Numbered from the stretch's first letter, positions 6,865 through 15,969 are shown. The stretch: 26,628 nt of DNA from GCA-2712985 sp964515905 (GCA_964515905.1 CAZEWK010000009.1:1-26628); one strand, 5' to 3'. The notes: generated by a model not told the origin, from the letters alone. Program-made: numbers and translations.

Positions 6865-8682
6865 ATGAACATGCAACTGATTAGCATGGGGATAGACCGA
6901 CTGCTTGAGGGTTACCGGTCTGAAAGTTTTACTATATCAGATGTTTTACAGCAGGTATTGACGAGAATAGATAGTGATTCTGCGAATCCCATCTGGATAT
7001 CTCTTGTTTCGAGTAAAGACCTGAATGAGCGTGCCCGACAACTCGAAGATATGGAAACAGATGAGCTTCCGCTGTACGGAATACCTTTCGCCGTAAAAGA
7101 TAACATTGACGCCATACCCCTACCAACGACTGCCGCTTGCCCAGACTTTTCATACATCCCAACCAAAAATGCTCCGGTAATTGAAAAACTTATAGGGGCT
7201 GGCGCCATTCTTATTGGAAAGACCAATATGGATCAATTTGCCACAGGGCTTGTCGGCACCCGAAGCCCCTACGGAGCGTGCCACAACGCACATAATCCAG
7301 CGTATATTTCCGGCGGGTCAAGCTCCGGTTCCGCTGTCTCCACCGCCTTAGGACACGTTAGTTTTGCTCTTGGAACTGATACGGCAGGTTCCGGAAGGGT
7401 CCCCGCTGCCCTCAATAATCTTGTGGGACTAAAACCCACAATAGGGCGCATAAGCACCGAGGGAATTGTCCCCGCATGTCGATCTTTAGACTGTGTTTCC
7501 ATTTTTACATTGACCTGCGCAGATGCAAATACCGTCTTTAATGTAGTAACGGAGAGCCCCGAAACTTCAACGGTAACAGAAAATGTTATGCCTTCTAAAC
7601 ACGTCTTAAGCCTAGACACTAAATCTTCGTTTGTATTTGCTGTCCCACAACAAGATCAGCTGAATTTCTTTGGCAACAACGCATTTCGAGTACTATTTGA
7701 TAAAAGCCTGGATCTCATTGCCTCCCTAGGAGGTAAAAAAATTGGGTATGACTTCACTCCCTTTCAGAATGTCGCAAAGCTCTTGTACGAAGGACCCTGG
7801 GTAGCTGAGCGTTACTCAGCTATCGGCCAATTCCTAGAAAAATCTCCAAATGCACTGATGGCTACAACCAAAACAATTATAGAATCCGGTAAAAACTACT
7901 CAGCCGCCGATTTATTTACGGCTCAAAATGAACTTCGGACCCTCCAGCACAAGTGCAGCAAAGTATGGAGCATGGCTAATGTATTGGTTACTCCAACGAT
8001 TGGAACCGCGTACCAAATTAGTGAAATTGATGCGAACCCAACCTCGCTCAATTCCAATTTGGGGTATTACACAAATTTTGTAAATCTGCTCGACTTATGC
8101 GCGGTAGCCGTACCAACAGGGTTCTCAGAAAATAAAATACCCTTCGGGATTACTTTAACGGCTCCACCTCATTCCGAAGACATGCTTTTGTCTTTGGCTG
8201 CCCGACTTCACTCCAAGACCAAGATCCCCCCAGGAACAAAAGAACTATCACACCCACAATCTAGGCCTTTACAAATAAAAAAATCAGGCCAGTTTGTAAA
8301 TATAGCGGTGTGCGGTGCTCACATGAGAGACTTACCGCTTAACTTTCAACTAACTGATATCGGCGGGCAGTATTTGGAAACCCGAAAAACGCTAGATAGG
8401 TATCGCCTATACGCACTTCCGGGCGGCCCTCCTCACCGCCCAGGCTTGATCAAAACTGATCCAGGTGCCTCGATTGAGGTGGAAATATGGCGCCTCTCAA
8501 AAGTTGCCTTTGGCCACTTTGTATCCCGGATTCCCAGCCCACTCGGTGTAGGACAAGTGGAGCTTGAGAATGGCGACCAAGTCTCTGGTTTCCTCTGCGA
8601 AACATACGCTGCGCATGACGCCCGCGACATCACGAACTTTGGTAGCTGGAGGAAGTTCGTTAGCCACACCCAGGATTCATGA
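6865..8682 (+). CDS. atzF: Allophanate hydrolase
   Basis: This 605-residue amidase-signature enzyme cleaves allophanate, with release of ammonia and CO2 via an unstable carboxylated intermediate. The Ser-cisSer-Lys triad is visible: K78 in PFAVKDNID, cis-Ser S152 in SGGSSSGSAV and nucleophile S176 in TDTAGSGRVPA, with the 74- and 24-residue spacings known for AtzF. From about residue 475 it carries the second domain typical of full allophanate hydrolases (VCGAHMRDLPLN, RLYALPGGPPHRPGL, FGHFVSRIPSPLGVGQVEL, GFLCETYA, DITNFGSWR). It is therefore not a Glu-tRNA amidotransferase or a generic amidase. ATG at 6865 was chosen; GTG 6862 and ATG 6871 are alternatives and none has a strong ribosome site. 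It lies divergent to the biuret-hydrolase-like gene that would supply its substrate, and convergent with the next gene. Confidence 0.95.
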   Translation: MNMQLISMGIDRLLEGYRSESFTISDVLQQVLTRIDSDSANPIWISLVSSKDLNERARQLEDMETDELPLYGIPFAVKDNIDAIPLPTTAACPDFSYIPTKNAPVIEKLIGAGAILIGKTNMDQFATGLVGTRSPYGACHNAHNPAYISGGSSSGSAVSTALGHVSFALGTDTAGSGRVPAALNNLVGLKPTIGRISTEGIVPACRSLDCVSIFTLTCADANTVFNVVTESPETSTVTENVMPSKHVLSLDTKSSFVFAVPQQDQLNFFGNNAFRVLFDKSLDLIASLGGKKIGYDFTPFQNVAKLLYEGPWVAERYSAIGQFLEKSPNALMATTKTIIESGKNYSAADLFTAQNELRTLQHKCSKVWSMANVLVTPTIGTAYQISEIDANPTSLNSNLGYYTNFVNLLDLCAVAVPTGFSENKIPFGITLTAPPHSEDMLLSLAARLHSKTKIPPGTKELSHPQSRPLQIKKSGQFVNIAVCGAHMRDLPLNFQLTDIGGQYLETRKTLDRYRLYALPGGPPHRPGLIKTDPGASIEVEIWRLSKVAFGHFVSRIPSPLGVGQVELENGDQVSGFLCETYAAHDARDITNFGSWRKFVSHTQDS

Positions 8683-8707
8683 ATTTCAGTTGACTAGCAT
8701 TTAACCG

Positions 8708-9016
8708 CTAGACCGACGATAAGACATGGATGTTGCGCTCCGCTATTAAATCTTTGGTCTTAGCTGCGTAGCTCTTCATATGATCAGAAGTAGCGTGCGC
8801 CATCAGGTGATCTAAACTTTCCCATTTCTCTATGACTGCAAAGGTATCCGCCCCAAATTTAGTTTGAAACGGTCCCACCCCTTCAGCATCAATCACCGCA
8901 CCATACTCGATACATCCTTCTTCCGCATGAACGGCGACAGTATTAGCTTTAAAAGCTTCTAGGATTTTGTCCCGCATTCCCGGGTTTGCGGTTATAACGG
9001 CTACAACGTGAATCAT
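8708..9016 (-). CDS. ABM-domain (antibiotic biosynthesis monooxygenase-like) protein
   Basis: This 102-residue protein is a single dimeric alpha/beta-barrel ABM domain. Seen in order are a first strand HVVAVITA, EAFKANTVAVHAEEGCIEYG, FAVIEKWESLDHLMAHATSDHM and a final IHVLSSV strand, the layout of the YgiN/LsrG-type quinol monooxygenase group. Such proteins act on quinones, heme or small carbonyl compounds, or have unknown roles. It starts at ATG 9016 with TAGGAAT upstream. TATAAA with a weak -35 (TTTCGA, 17-base spacer) lies just before it. A short inverted repeat, CTAGC/GCTAG (8694-8711), separates it from the convergent allophanate hydrolase. Its role here is unknown. Confidence 0.82.
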   Translation of the reverse strand: MIHVVAVITANPGMRDKILEAFKANTVAVHAEEGCIEYGAVIDAEGVGPFQTKFGADTFAVIEKWESLDHLMAHATSDHMKSYAAKTKDLIAERNIHVLSSV

Positions 9017-9106
9017 TAATATTCCTATCGTTGGGTTTTATAGAATCAACAAAGTCGTATCGAAATCGTCGTGGAAAAAGTAAAGTGAATAAAACGGCCT
9101 TCTGTA

Positions 9107-10138
9107 TTAGCCATTAAATTTCCGCCTTACATAATCTGCTACTTCCCTGATAGCCACAAGACCTTCCGGGATCGCTTTTGTTAACGAGAGAAAAGCATGA
9201 ATTTGGCCCGGATATTCATGCATGGTCACATCCACTCCTGCCTCAGCTAATTTATCTCCATATAAGCGACCATCATCTCTCAAAGGATCAAATCCACCAA
9301 ACATGATCAGCGCTGGTGGTTGACCAACTAAATCATGCGCAAGCAACGGGGACGCTCTAGGATCCAGTTTGTCATCAGCGCTGGTAAGATATTGCTCCAC
9401 ATACCACTCAAGCCGATCTCTTGGAAGAAATTCATCTTCCATACGTTGCTTATGGGAAAGCGAGTCAAAAATCATTCTAGTGGCAGGGTAAATAAGTATT
9501 TGAAATTCAGGAGTCACACTACAAGTTGTTTGCTGACATACAACTGCCGCAAGATTTCCCCCAGCAGAATCACCAGCCACTGCAACTCGAGATGGGTCTG
9601 CTCCGATTTCAGTTCCACATTCCCGCAACCAGCCGTAAGCGTCACAGCAGTCGTTAACAGCTGTGGGAAATTTGTGTTCTGGCGCTAGGCGGTATTCAAA
9701 TGCGACTACCATGGCACCGGACCATAGTGCAATCCGAGAACATAAACCGTCATGGGTGTTAATATCACCTTGCACCCAACCTCCGCCGTGAAAATAACCT
9801 AAAACAGGCAAACACTTCGATCCTGAAGGCGAAGATGAATATATCCTAGCACGGATATCGGTAGCCGGGAGCGGTATCACAATGTCCTCTTTCCTAGCCA
9901 AGTCGGGCGCCGGTTCATCCAGCAAATTAACTGCTTGGACCAACTGCTCTCGAAATTCTTTAATAGGCGGAAAATAACCGGGGATTCTGATAGTTTTCAC
10001 ATATTCGGCCACTAACTGAGCCTTAGCATCCATAATACGGTTGCCTAGGTTAAACCTTAAATTTCCGAGCAATTCTAGCGCTTCCGGCTCAGGGAGTAGA
10101 GCCTGATCTAGGCCAATGAATGATGCATCAGGATCCAA
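9107..10138 (-). CDS. Alpha/beta hydrolase, HSL-family (class IV) esterase
   Basis: This 343-residue alpha/beta hydrolase of the hormone-sensitive-lipase family hydrolyses carboxyl esters of small acyl or aryl compounds. The oxyanion motif HGGGW is at 117-121, the nucleophile S191 in GDSAGGN, the acid D284 in GGFDPLRDDG, and the base H314 in YPGQIHAF. The long helical cap at residues 20-75 matches cytoplasmic family members; no signal peptide is seen. The start is TTG at 10138 with AAAGGA upstream at a 7-base spacing. The frame closes 18 bases above it, and the next ATG would delete part of the cap. It follows rodA by 107 bases and precedes the ABM gene by 90 bases. A link to the ureide cassette is not evident. 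Confidence 0.88.
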   Translation of the reverse strand: MDPDASFIGLDQALLPEPEALELLGNLRFNLGNRIMDAKAQLVAEYVKTIRIPGYFPPIKEFREQLVQAVNLLDEPAPDLARKEDIVIPLPATDIRARIYSSSPSGSKCLPVLGYFHGGGWVQGDINTHDGLCSRIALWSGAMVVAFEYRLAPEHKFPTAVNDCCDAYGWLRECGTEIGADPSRVAVAGDSAGGNLAAVVCQQTTCSVTPEFQILIYPATRMIFDSLSHKQRMEDEFLPRDRLEWYVEQYLTSADDKLDPRASPLLAHDLVGQPPALIMFGGFDPLRDDGRLYGDKLAEAGVDVTMHEYPGQIHAFLSLTKAIPEGLVAIREVADYVRRKFNG

Positions 10139-10162
10139 ATGAATTTCCTTTGATTAATTTTC

Positions 10163-10197
10163 TTGCCCCGGCAAAGACATTGAAAGCAAACTTTCAA
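10163..10197 (-). terminator. Two small hairpins downstream of rodA
   Basis: TTGAAAG-CAAA-CTTTCAA (10180-10197) is a perfect 7-bp stem with a 4-base loop, and TTGCC-CC-GGCAA (10163-10174) is a second compact inverted repeat. They lie between rodA and the esterase, at the end of the mre-mrd-rod operon. Neither is followed by a clear run of T on the minus strand, so a terminator role is only suggested. Confidence 0.3.
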
Positions 10198-10245
10198 ATC
10201 GCCAATCCTTGTTCAAAACCCCAATATCGTCATCAACTTTCAGGA

Positions 10246-11400
10246 CTAGTTGAGCCCCTCGCTTCTTAGTCTACCAATTTGCTCATCTCGATGAACATAA
10301 ATACTCATCAACAACCCCAAGGATGCGAGCACTGTCATCATGGCTGTTCCCCCATACGAAACAAGAGGTAAGGGAACTCCAACAACAGGCACTAGTCCAG
10401 CTACCATGGCAATGTTGATAAACACGTATAAGAATAATGTCGTAGTTAGACCAATTCCTAATAACCGTCCAAAATGATTTCGTGACCGAAGTGCGATTGC
10501 GAAACCGTAGCCGAATAAAAATATGTACAACGTAATTAGTCCAAGTGCACCGATCAAACCTAATTCTTCAGCCAACATAGTGAATATAAAATCAGTTTGG
10601 TGTTCTGGCAAAAAATTTAGGTGGCTCTGCGTCCCATGCATAAATCCCCTGCCAAACAAACCACCCGAACCCAAGGCTATTTTAGACTGTAATATGTGGT
10701 ATCCCGCCCCTAATGGATCCGCCTCTGGATTTATAAATGTAAGGATCCGTTCTTTTTGATATTCTCGTAAAAACTGCCATGCTAGAGGAATCACTGAAGC
10801 CGCTAATATTCCCGCAAACAAAAAATACCGGATTGCCACACCAGAAACGAAGAATACAGCCGCAGCCCCAATAACTAACATAGCTGCAGTTCCAAGGTCA
10901 GGCTGTCGTAAGACCATAATCGTAGGGGCCATCACCATTAAAACCGGCGCAATTAGTATTACGGGTCGCCTTGTATCCTCTAGAATTGTTCGGTGAAAAT
11001 ACCTTGCCAACGCTAGAATTAGTGCAATTTTCATCAGTTCCGAAGGTTGTATCTGAAACCATCCCAAAGAAATCCAACGTTGCGCGCCCATCCCGATAAA
11101 CCCATATGTTTCTACTGCAAATAACGTAACCAACGTTACCCCGTATAAAAAATATGCCCAACGCATCCAAATGCGGATGTTAACTAGTGCTATGGCCACC
11201 AGAATTAAAAAACCTACCATAAACCGAATGAACTGACGGGAAGCCCAAGGTTCCAAATTCCCATCTGCGGCGGAGTACAGCATTCCAAGCCCAATACAGG
11301 CAATTATGACTGTCAGAGCTAGCAATCCCCAACTCATGTTGCCCAGTTTCTCGACTAAAGACGGAGTATTGGTTGTCTCTCCAAACCTCACATTTATCAT
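10246..11400 (-). CDS. rodA: Rod-shape peptidoglycan polymerase RodA
   Basis: RodA is a SEDS-family glycosyltransferase that polymerises lipid II into glycan strands during cell elongation, paired with PBP2. The 384-residue protein has about ten membrane segments. Family motifs include GAQRWISLGWFQIQPSE (about 105-121), RQPDLGTAAML, the large extracytoplasmic loop with GGLFGRGFMHGTQSHLNFLP and EHQTDFIFTMLAEELG, and the C-terminal PLPLVSYGGTAMMT. The WFQIQPSE and HQTDFIF forms favour RodA over FtsW, as does the position. The ATG overlaps the mrdA stop by four bases (ATGA), indicating coupling. Confidence 0.96.
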   Translation of the reverse strand: MINVRFGETTNTPSLVEKLGNMSWGLLALTVIIACIGLGMLYSAADGNLEPWASRQFIRFMVGFLILVAIALVNIRIWMRWAYFLYGVTLVTLFAVETYGFIGMGAQRWISLGWFQIQPSELMKIALILALARYFHRTILEDTRRPVILIAPVLMVMAPTIMVLRQPDLGTAAMLVIGAAAVFFVSGVAIRYFLFAGILAASVIPLAWQFLREYQKERILTFINPEADPLGAGYHILQSKIALGSGGLFGRGFMHGTQSHLNFLPEHQTDFIFTMLAEELGLIGALGLITLYIFLFGYGFAIALRSRNHFGRLLGIGLTTTLFLYVFINIAMVAGLVPVVGVPLPLVSYGGTAMMTVLASLGLLMSIYVHRDEQIGRLRSEGLN

Positions 11401-13286
11401 CCTAACTGGTCTGCTTTCTTCGCCCGTCGCATTCTTTGATACAAGGAAACACGAGAGACCGGGTCTCTCTTTTGGGCCTCAAGTAATATATCGTGAACCA
11501 TAGGGGCGGCCATTTTCGATCCGCTTCCACCGTGCTCAACTATGACTGCTGCCGCATAAGTCGGATCTGAGATAGGCGCATAGCCAACAAACAAGGCGTG
11601 ATCGCGCTCAACCCATGGCCGTTCTTCATTCTTTTTAACGCCAGCTTCTCGTTCTCGGATCGAGATACCCCGCACCTGACTAGTTCCCGTCTTACCACCC
11701 ATAGCAAAACGTGGCTCCTCTATCCGAGCCTTGTAAGCAGTCCCTTTCGTGTTATTTACAACATGCTCCATGCCACGCTTTATAATTGACAATGATTCTT
11801 TGCCGAGACCAATCTCGGAATATGTATAGGGTAAATTTTTTGGCGCTGGGCCAAATTCACCCACATGTTTCGTCAGATGTGGAATAACCGCAATCCCACC
11901 GTTAACCAGTCGTGCGGTCATAACTGCTAATTGGAGGGGGGTCACCAAGAGGTAACCTTGTCCTATTGCGGTATTAAGTGTTTCTCCTTTTTGCCAAGGC
12001 TCATCATAATTTGCCAGTTTCCAATCAGGGGTTGGCACTAACCCATCCTGCTCTCCTGGTAGATCAAACCCCGAAACTTCCCCTAAACCCAGCCGAACCG
12101 CTGCATCAGTGATACGTTCAACTCCAATTTTGAGAGCCAAATCATAAAAATAAACATCACACGACTGCGCTATAGCTGCGATCATCGATACCGACCCATG
12201 TCCGCCTCGACGCCAACAATGAAAAGTCCGATTGCCAAGTTGGACATGGCCAACACAGTTCACCCGTTGTTTATGGTCGACCAAACCGGACTCAAGAGCT
12301 GCCAGAGCAACTATCAGTTTGAATACAGAACCTGGTGGATATTGACCTGCGATGGCTTTATTTATAAGAGGTGCGCGGTGATTGTTGACCAACTCACCCC
12401 ACTGTCTTTTTGTAAGACCTTGAATAAAGGAATTGGGGTCAAAACTAGGTGTAGACACTATGGATACACATTCCCCTGTTTTAACATTCAGTACAGCAGC
12501 GGAGGCGCTCTCCGCTCCAAGTCGCGCTGAAGTGTATTCTTGTATGCCCGCGTCAATAGTCAGAGTAACGTCATCCCCTGCCCTTCCTTCATCTCGATCT
12601 AGTTCTCTTATAATACGACCGTGCGCATTAACTTCTACGTGAACGTTCCCGGCGCGACCCCTAAGTTCAGAATCATAGGTCTTTTCGACCCCATTCTTCC
12701 CTACACTGAACCCAGGCAGTTGAAGTAACGGATCGTTCGTAATTTCCTCAGTGGTAGCTAGCCCCACATAGCCAATAACATGTGCAAAAGTTGCTCCAAA
12801 TGGATATTGGCGGATCTCCCCAGTTTCAATTGAAACACCGGGCAAATATGGCGCATCAAATTCAATTTCCGCTACTTGGGACCAGGACAGATGCTCCCTT
12901 ACAGTAATGGGGATAAAAGAACGCCGATGCCTAATTTCCTCCATAATACGCTCGTGATCTGCTTCCACTAATGGCACTGTCTTGGAAAGTGTTTGCAGAA
13001 CTGTCATAATATCACCTGCTTGTTCAGGCACTAATACCAACCGATAATTCTGCTTGTTCTGTGCTACCGGCTGGCCCCAACGATCAAAGATCCTGCCCCG
13101 AGGAGGTGCCAACAGCCTAATATTAATCCGGTTTTCATCCGCTTTAGTTCTATATTTGTCGCTTTTCCGGATTTGTAAATTATAGAGTTGTCCTCCAACG
13201 AGGGACAGCAAGAATATCTTCATCCCACCGAGTACTGCCACCCGTCGAGAAAAGCTTTTGCTTCGCACCAGTTCGTATTGTTGCAT
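11397..13286 (-). CDS. mrdA: Penicillin-binding protein 2 (peptidoglycan transpeptidase)
   Basis: PBP2 crosslinks lateral-wall peptidoglycan as partner of RodA. This 629-residue class B PBP has an N-terminal membrane anchor (about 15-35), a dimerisation domain beginning at LLAPPRGRIFDR (58-69) and a transpeptidase domain. The transpeptidase motifs are SVFK with active S320 and K323, SCD (375-377, the SxN-type motif) and KTGT (532-535). The length agrees with proteobacterial PBP2. It sits 10 bases after mreD and overlaps rodA by four bases. The start is ATG 13286. Confidence 0.96.
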   Translation of the reverse strand: MQQYELVRSKSFSRRVAVLGGMKIFLLSLVGGQLYNLQIRKSDKYRTKADENRINIRLLAPPRGRIFDRWGQPVAQNKQNYRLVLVPEQAGDIMTVLQTLSKTVPLVEADHERIMEEIRHRRSFIPITVREHLSWSQVAEIEFDAPYLPGVSIETGEIRQYPFGATFAHVIGYVGLATTEEITNDPLLQLPGFSVGKNGVEKTYDSELRGRAGNVHVEVNAHGRIIRELDRDEGRAGDDVTLTIDAGIQEYTSARLGAESASAAVLNVKTGECVSIVSTPSFDPNSFIQGLTKRQWGELVNNHRAPLINKAIAGQYPPGSVFKLIVALAALESGLVDHKQRVNCVGHVQLGNRTFHCWRRGGHGSVSMIAAIAQSCDVYFYDLALKIGVERITDAAVRLGLGEVSGFDLPGEQDGLVPTPDWKLANYDEPWQKGETLNTAIGQGYLLVTPLQLAVMTARLVNGGIAVIPHLTKHVGEFGPAPKNLPYTYSEIGLGKESLSIIKRGMEHVVNNTKGTAYKARIEEPRFAMGGKTGTSQVRGISIREREAGVKKNEERPWVERDHALFVGYAPISDPTYAAAVIVEHGGSGSKMAAPMVHDILLEAQKRDPVSRVSLYQRMRRAKKADQLG

Positions 13287-13296
13287 GTTTAGCGCC

Positions 13297-13821
13297 TCAC
13301 GCTGGACGTAAAGATACTCGCAAAATCCATTGGAAGAGTCGGGTTAGTACAGGATAAAGCGCTATAGTCAACAGAAACTGTAGACAAACAGGAAACAGTG
13401 GGAAAAAAGAAAGGTTGTATAATGCGATGATAGCAAAGTTAATTGATAGAACTACTACCAAAAGCAAAGCAAATGATGCCCACAGGACCACGAAAGTCTT
13501 GTTGTGGAAAAATTGCCGCTGATAATGGACCGCGGCATATATCCCTATAAACGTTGCAGCTGACAATCCTACTGGACTTCCCACTAGTATATCCTGTAAT
13601 AACCCTATGAAAAAGTGGCATGTCAGACACGTTAATTCGGGCCGGTAAATCGACCAAAAGTATATCGATATGACTGGCAGGAGCGGCATTACTTTGCTTA
13701 GACCTGGTATCCCATAGGGCAAAACACACAAAAAAACCAGAAGCAAGGTTACCAAAGATGGAACAGTGCCCCGAAAAACTGCTTCAGCTTGAAGCCAAAG
13801 TTCTTCAAGTTCAAACTTCAT
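13297..13821 (-). CDS. mreD: Rod-shape-determining membrane protein MreD
   Basis: MreD is a small integral membrane protein of the elongasome that binds MreC. This protein has 174 residues and roughly five or six hydrophobic segments, beginning with VTLLLVFLCVLPYGIPGL, and the family-like FFIGLLQDILVGSPVGLSA stretch (about 70-88). MreD is poorly conserved, so identity rests mainly on length, topology and position. Its ATG overlaps the mreC stop (ATGA), and mrdA follows after 10 bases. Confidence 0.92.
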   Translation of the reverse strand: MKFELEELWLQAEAVFRGTVPSLVTLLLVFLCVLPYGIPGLSKVMPLLPVISIYFWSIYRPELTCLTCHFFIGLLQDILVGSPVGLSAATFIGIYAAVHYQRQFFHNKTFVVLWASFALLLVVVLSINFAIIALYNLSFFPLFPVCLQFLLTIALYPVLTRLFQWILRVSLRPA

Positions 13822-14750
13822 TGCCTGTCATTTTTTTGATCAATGTCAACGGCCAATTGATCTGTGGAAGTTGCATTGTTTAGCTTGGTATTCGACTCCG
13901 AAGCTGGAACGAATTGCAATGGTTCCCAGTCCACTACCAAGACATATTCAAGCCGATTAAAATCAACAAACGGCTGTACCTGTACCACTCCGTCTTGGAC
14001 TACAGAAACACGTCCAATAGGAAGTCTTGCTGGAAGTTTCCCTCCATGACCCGATGTACTGACTCTCATGCCAACCAATACGTTCGACTTCGGTGAAAGC
14101 AATTCGACATCTAGAAGCTCTGAATTATTTCCAGCTAAAATAGCCCGGTCGCCAGTTTTTTCTAGCACAATTGGGATCCGAGAATTAAGGTCCGTCAATA
14201 GGAGCACCCGCGCAGAACGTTTCCCAACTTCTACAACACGCCCTACCATTCCAGTATTATCCAGTACTGGTTGCCCCTTTCGAACGCCATCAAGAATTCC
14301 AGCGTTAAGCATCAGAACACGGACAAAAGGGCCAGTGGATCCCCCCACTACTCGGGCAGAAATGTAACTAGCCGCTGGACCCGGCTTATATTCCAATAGG
14401 GCACGCAAAGCTGTGTTCTCTCGTTCTAGCGTATGAGCAACAACCTCCCACCGCTGGAGGCGTGTATTTATCTCTCGCAACTGTTTGTTTTCCTCGTGCA
14501 AGACGATGAAATAGCGGATATCTCGGGCGAAGCCTCGAACAGTTTCCACGGGTTGAGACAATACCGAAAGAATAGGTATTACGATATCCGAAACACTCGC
14601 ACGGAATCTTTCGATGGGAACAAAATCTGTTCGCCCTAGAACTATCAAACCGATTGATAGGGAAAATAACGCCGCTAAACCAAACCGCTGCGCATGTTCT
14701 CGAAACGGCAGTGCAACCCGTAATATATATTTTTGACCTGGTCGTGGCAT
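13818..14750 (-). CDS. mreC: Rod-shape-determining protein MreC
   Basis: MreC is a periplasmic scaffold that activates PBP2/RodA. This 310-residue protein has one N-terminal membrane anchor (about 20-42), a coiled coil of roughly 80-115 (LHEENKQLREINTRLQ onward), then the beta-rich MreC domain with VVGGSTGPFVRVLMLNAG, GQPVLDNTGMVGRVVEVG, VLLLTDLNSRIPI and a GHGGKLPARLPIGRV loop. The C-terminal tail after about 280 is polar and probably disordered. The start is ATG 14750, 87 bases after mreB, and it is coupled to mreD by a 4-base overlap. Confidence 0.95.
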   Translation of the reverse strand: MPRPGQKYILRVALPFREHAQRFGLAALFSLSIGLIVLGRTDFVPIERFRASVSDIVIPILSVLSQPVETVRGFARDIRYFIVLHEENKQLREINTRLQRWEVVAHTLERENTALRALLEYKPGPAASYISARVVGGSTGPFVRVLMLNAGILDGVRKGQPVLDNTGMVGRVVEVGKRSARVLLLTDLNSRIPIVLEKTGDRAILAGNNSELLDVELLSPKSNVLVGMRVSTSGHGGKLPARLPIGRVSVVQDGVVQVQPFVDFNRLEYVLVVDWEPLQFVPASESNTKLNNATSTDQLAVDIDQKNDRQ

Positions 14751-14837
14751 GTGCGAATTTACTTCAGGCGTCTATTCCTTAGAATTCTTCAAAGTGACCT
14801 AACCGTTAATATATAACCCAATAACAGTGCCTGTACA

Positions 14838-15878
14838 CTAATAAGCAGAGTGGAGCACTTGTCTTAGAGCTCGCATCTCCTCCAAAGTACGGCCTGTTCC
14901 CAAAACTACGCACGTTAATGGCTCTTCAGCTATCGACACCGGCAAACCTGTTGCATGTCGAAGAACAAGATCAAGATTGTTCAGTTGTGCCCCACCTCCA
15001 GTTAACATAATACCCTTTTCAACAATGTCTGCCGCAAGCTCTGGTGCTGTATTTTCCAATGCATTTTTTACCGCCTCGATAATGGCACCAACTGGTTCCG
15101 CAAGACTCTCCGAAATTTGCCGTTCATTAATTACTATCTCCTTTGGAACGCCATTCATCAGATCTCGTCCTTTTATTTCAATCTCCCGGCCATTACCGTC
15201 TTCAGGCGGACATGCACTACCTATCTGGTTTTTTATCCGCTCCGCCGAGCCTTCTCCAACAAGGAGGTTGTGATTGCGCCGAATATACGCAATAACGGCC
15301 TGGTCCATCTTGTCACCACCGATACGCACGGACCTAGCATAAACTATACCGCCAAGTGAGAGCACAGCCACTTCTGTGGTTCCGCCTCCTACATCGACAA
15401 CCATTGATCCAGTGGCTTCTGTGACGGGCAAGCCAGCACCGATTGCCGCCGCCATTGGTTCTTCAATCAAAAACACTCTTCGAGCACCAGCACTCTCAGC
15501 GGACTCTTGAATTGCTCGCCGTTCGACAGCAGTTGACCCCGAAGGAACACAGACGACCATTTGTGGACTCGCAAAACTACGTCGATTATGTACCTTGCTG
15601 ATAAAATGCTTAATCATTTCTTCAGCAATTTCAAAGTCTGCAATTACACCATCCCTAAGCGGTCGGATGGCCTCTATGTTTCCTGGCGTTCTGCCGAGCA
15701 TTTCTTTGGCTTCCTGGCCGACAGCCAAGACCTTCTTTTTTCCTCTATTATCGAGTATAGCGACTACCGACGGCTCATTTAAAACAACACCCTGGCTTTT
15801 TACGTAGACCAGCGTATTCGCAGTACCGAGGTCAATCGCCATGTCATCGGACATCATGCCAAGCAAACGTTGAAACAT
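14838..15878 (-). CDS. mreB: Rod-shape-determining actin homologue MreB
   Basis: MreB is a bacterial actin that forms membrane-bound filaments and directs lateral-wall synthesis. This 346-residue protein shows the ATPase signatures AIDLGTANTLVYV (about 14-26), VVDVGGGTTEVAVLSLGG and a C-terminal LTGGGAQL nucleotide-binding turn, plus an amphipathic N-terminus MFQRLLGMM suited to membrane binding. Length matches the family. The ATG at 15878 is preferred because relatives begin the same way. Its own ribosome site is weak (GGAG 13 bases upstream), and a 28-codon open frame ends 4 bases before it. Confidence 0.97.
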   Translation of the reverse strand: MFQRLLGMMSDDMAIDLGTANTLVYVKSQGVVLNEPSVVAILDNRGKKKVLAVGQEAKEMLGRTPGNIEAIRPLRDGVIADFEIAEEMIKHFISKVHNRRSFASPQMVVCVPSGSTAVERRAIQESAESAGARRVFLIEEPMAAAIGAGLPVTEATGSMVVDVGGGTTEVAVLSLGGIVYARSVRIGGDKMDQAVIAYIRRNHNLLVGEGSAERIKNQIGSACPPEDGNGREIEIKGRDLMNGVPKEIVINERQISESLAEPVGAIIEAVKNALENTAPELAADIVEKGIMLTGGGAQLNNLDLVLRHATGLPVSIAEEPLTCVVLGTGRTLEEMRALRQVLHSAY

Positions 15879-15882
15879 GTCG

Positions 15883-15969
15883 TTATTTATACTCCAATAA
15901 AGTCTGTTCTTTGAAGCAGGAGGACAACCTGCAACTGGTATCCATACTCCCCAAGTGCTGTTTCGACAT
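15883..15969 (-). CDS. Candidate 28-residue small ORF between leuA and mreB
   Basis: An ATG at 15969 follows the leuA stop by 9 bases, directly after a very strong GGAGGAGC. The frame (MSKQHLGSMDTSCRLSS then CFKEQTLLEYK) ends 4 bases before the mreB ATG, so translation could run from leuA through it into mreB. GGAGGA in its ribosome site is complementary to TCCTCC inside the ORF (15919-15924 on the plus strand), so the site could be masked. The peptide matches no family I know. It may be a leader or coupling ORF for mreB, or chance. Confidence 0.33.
   Translation of the reverse strand: MSKQHLGSMDTSCRLSSCFKEQTLLEYK

Noticed and set aside
6822..6884. Short plus-strand frame starting at ATG 6822 before allophanate hydrolase
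   Set aside because: Twenty codons in another frame, without a ribosome site or recognisable pattern.
8694..8711. CTAGC/GCTAG inverted repeat between convergent genes as a terminator
   Set aside because: Only five base pairs, AT-containing, and no T-run on either side.
14977..15359. Antisense open frames inside mreB
   Set aside because: Shadows of the strongly conserved mreB coding strand, as are similar antisense frames in degP, ilvB and rodA.
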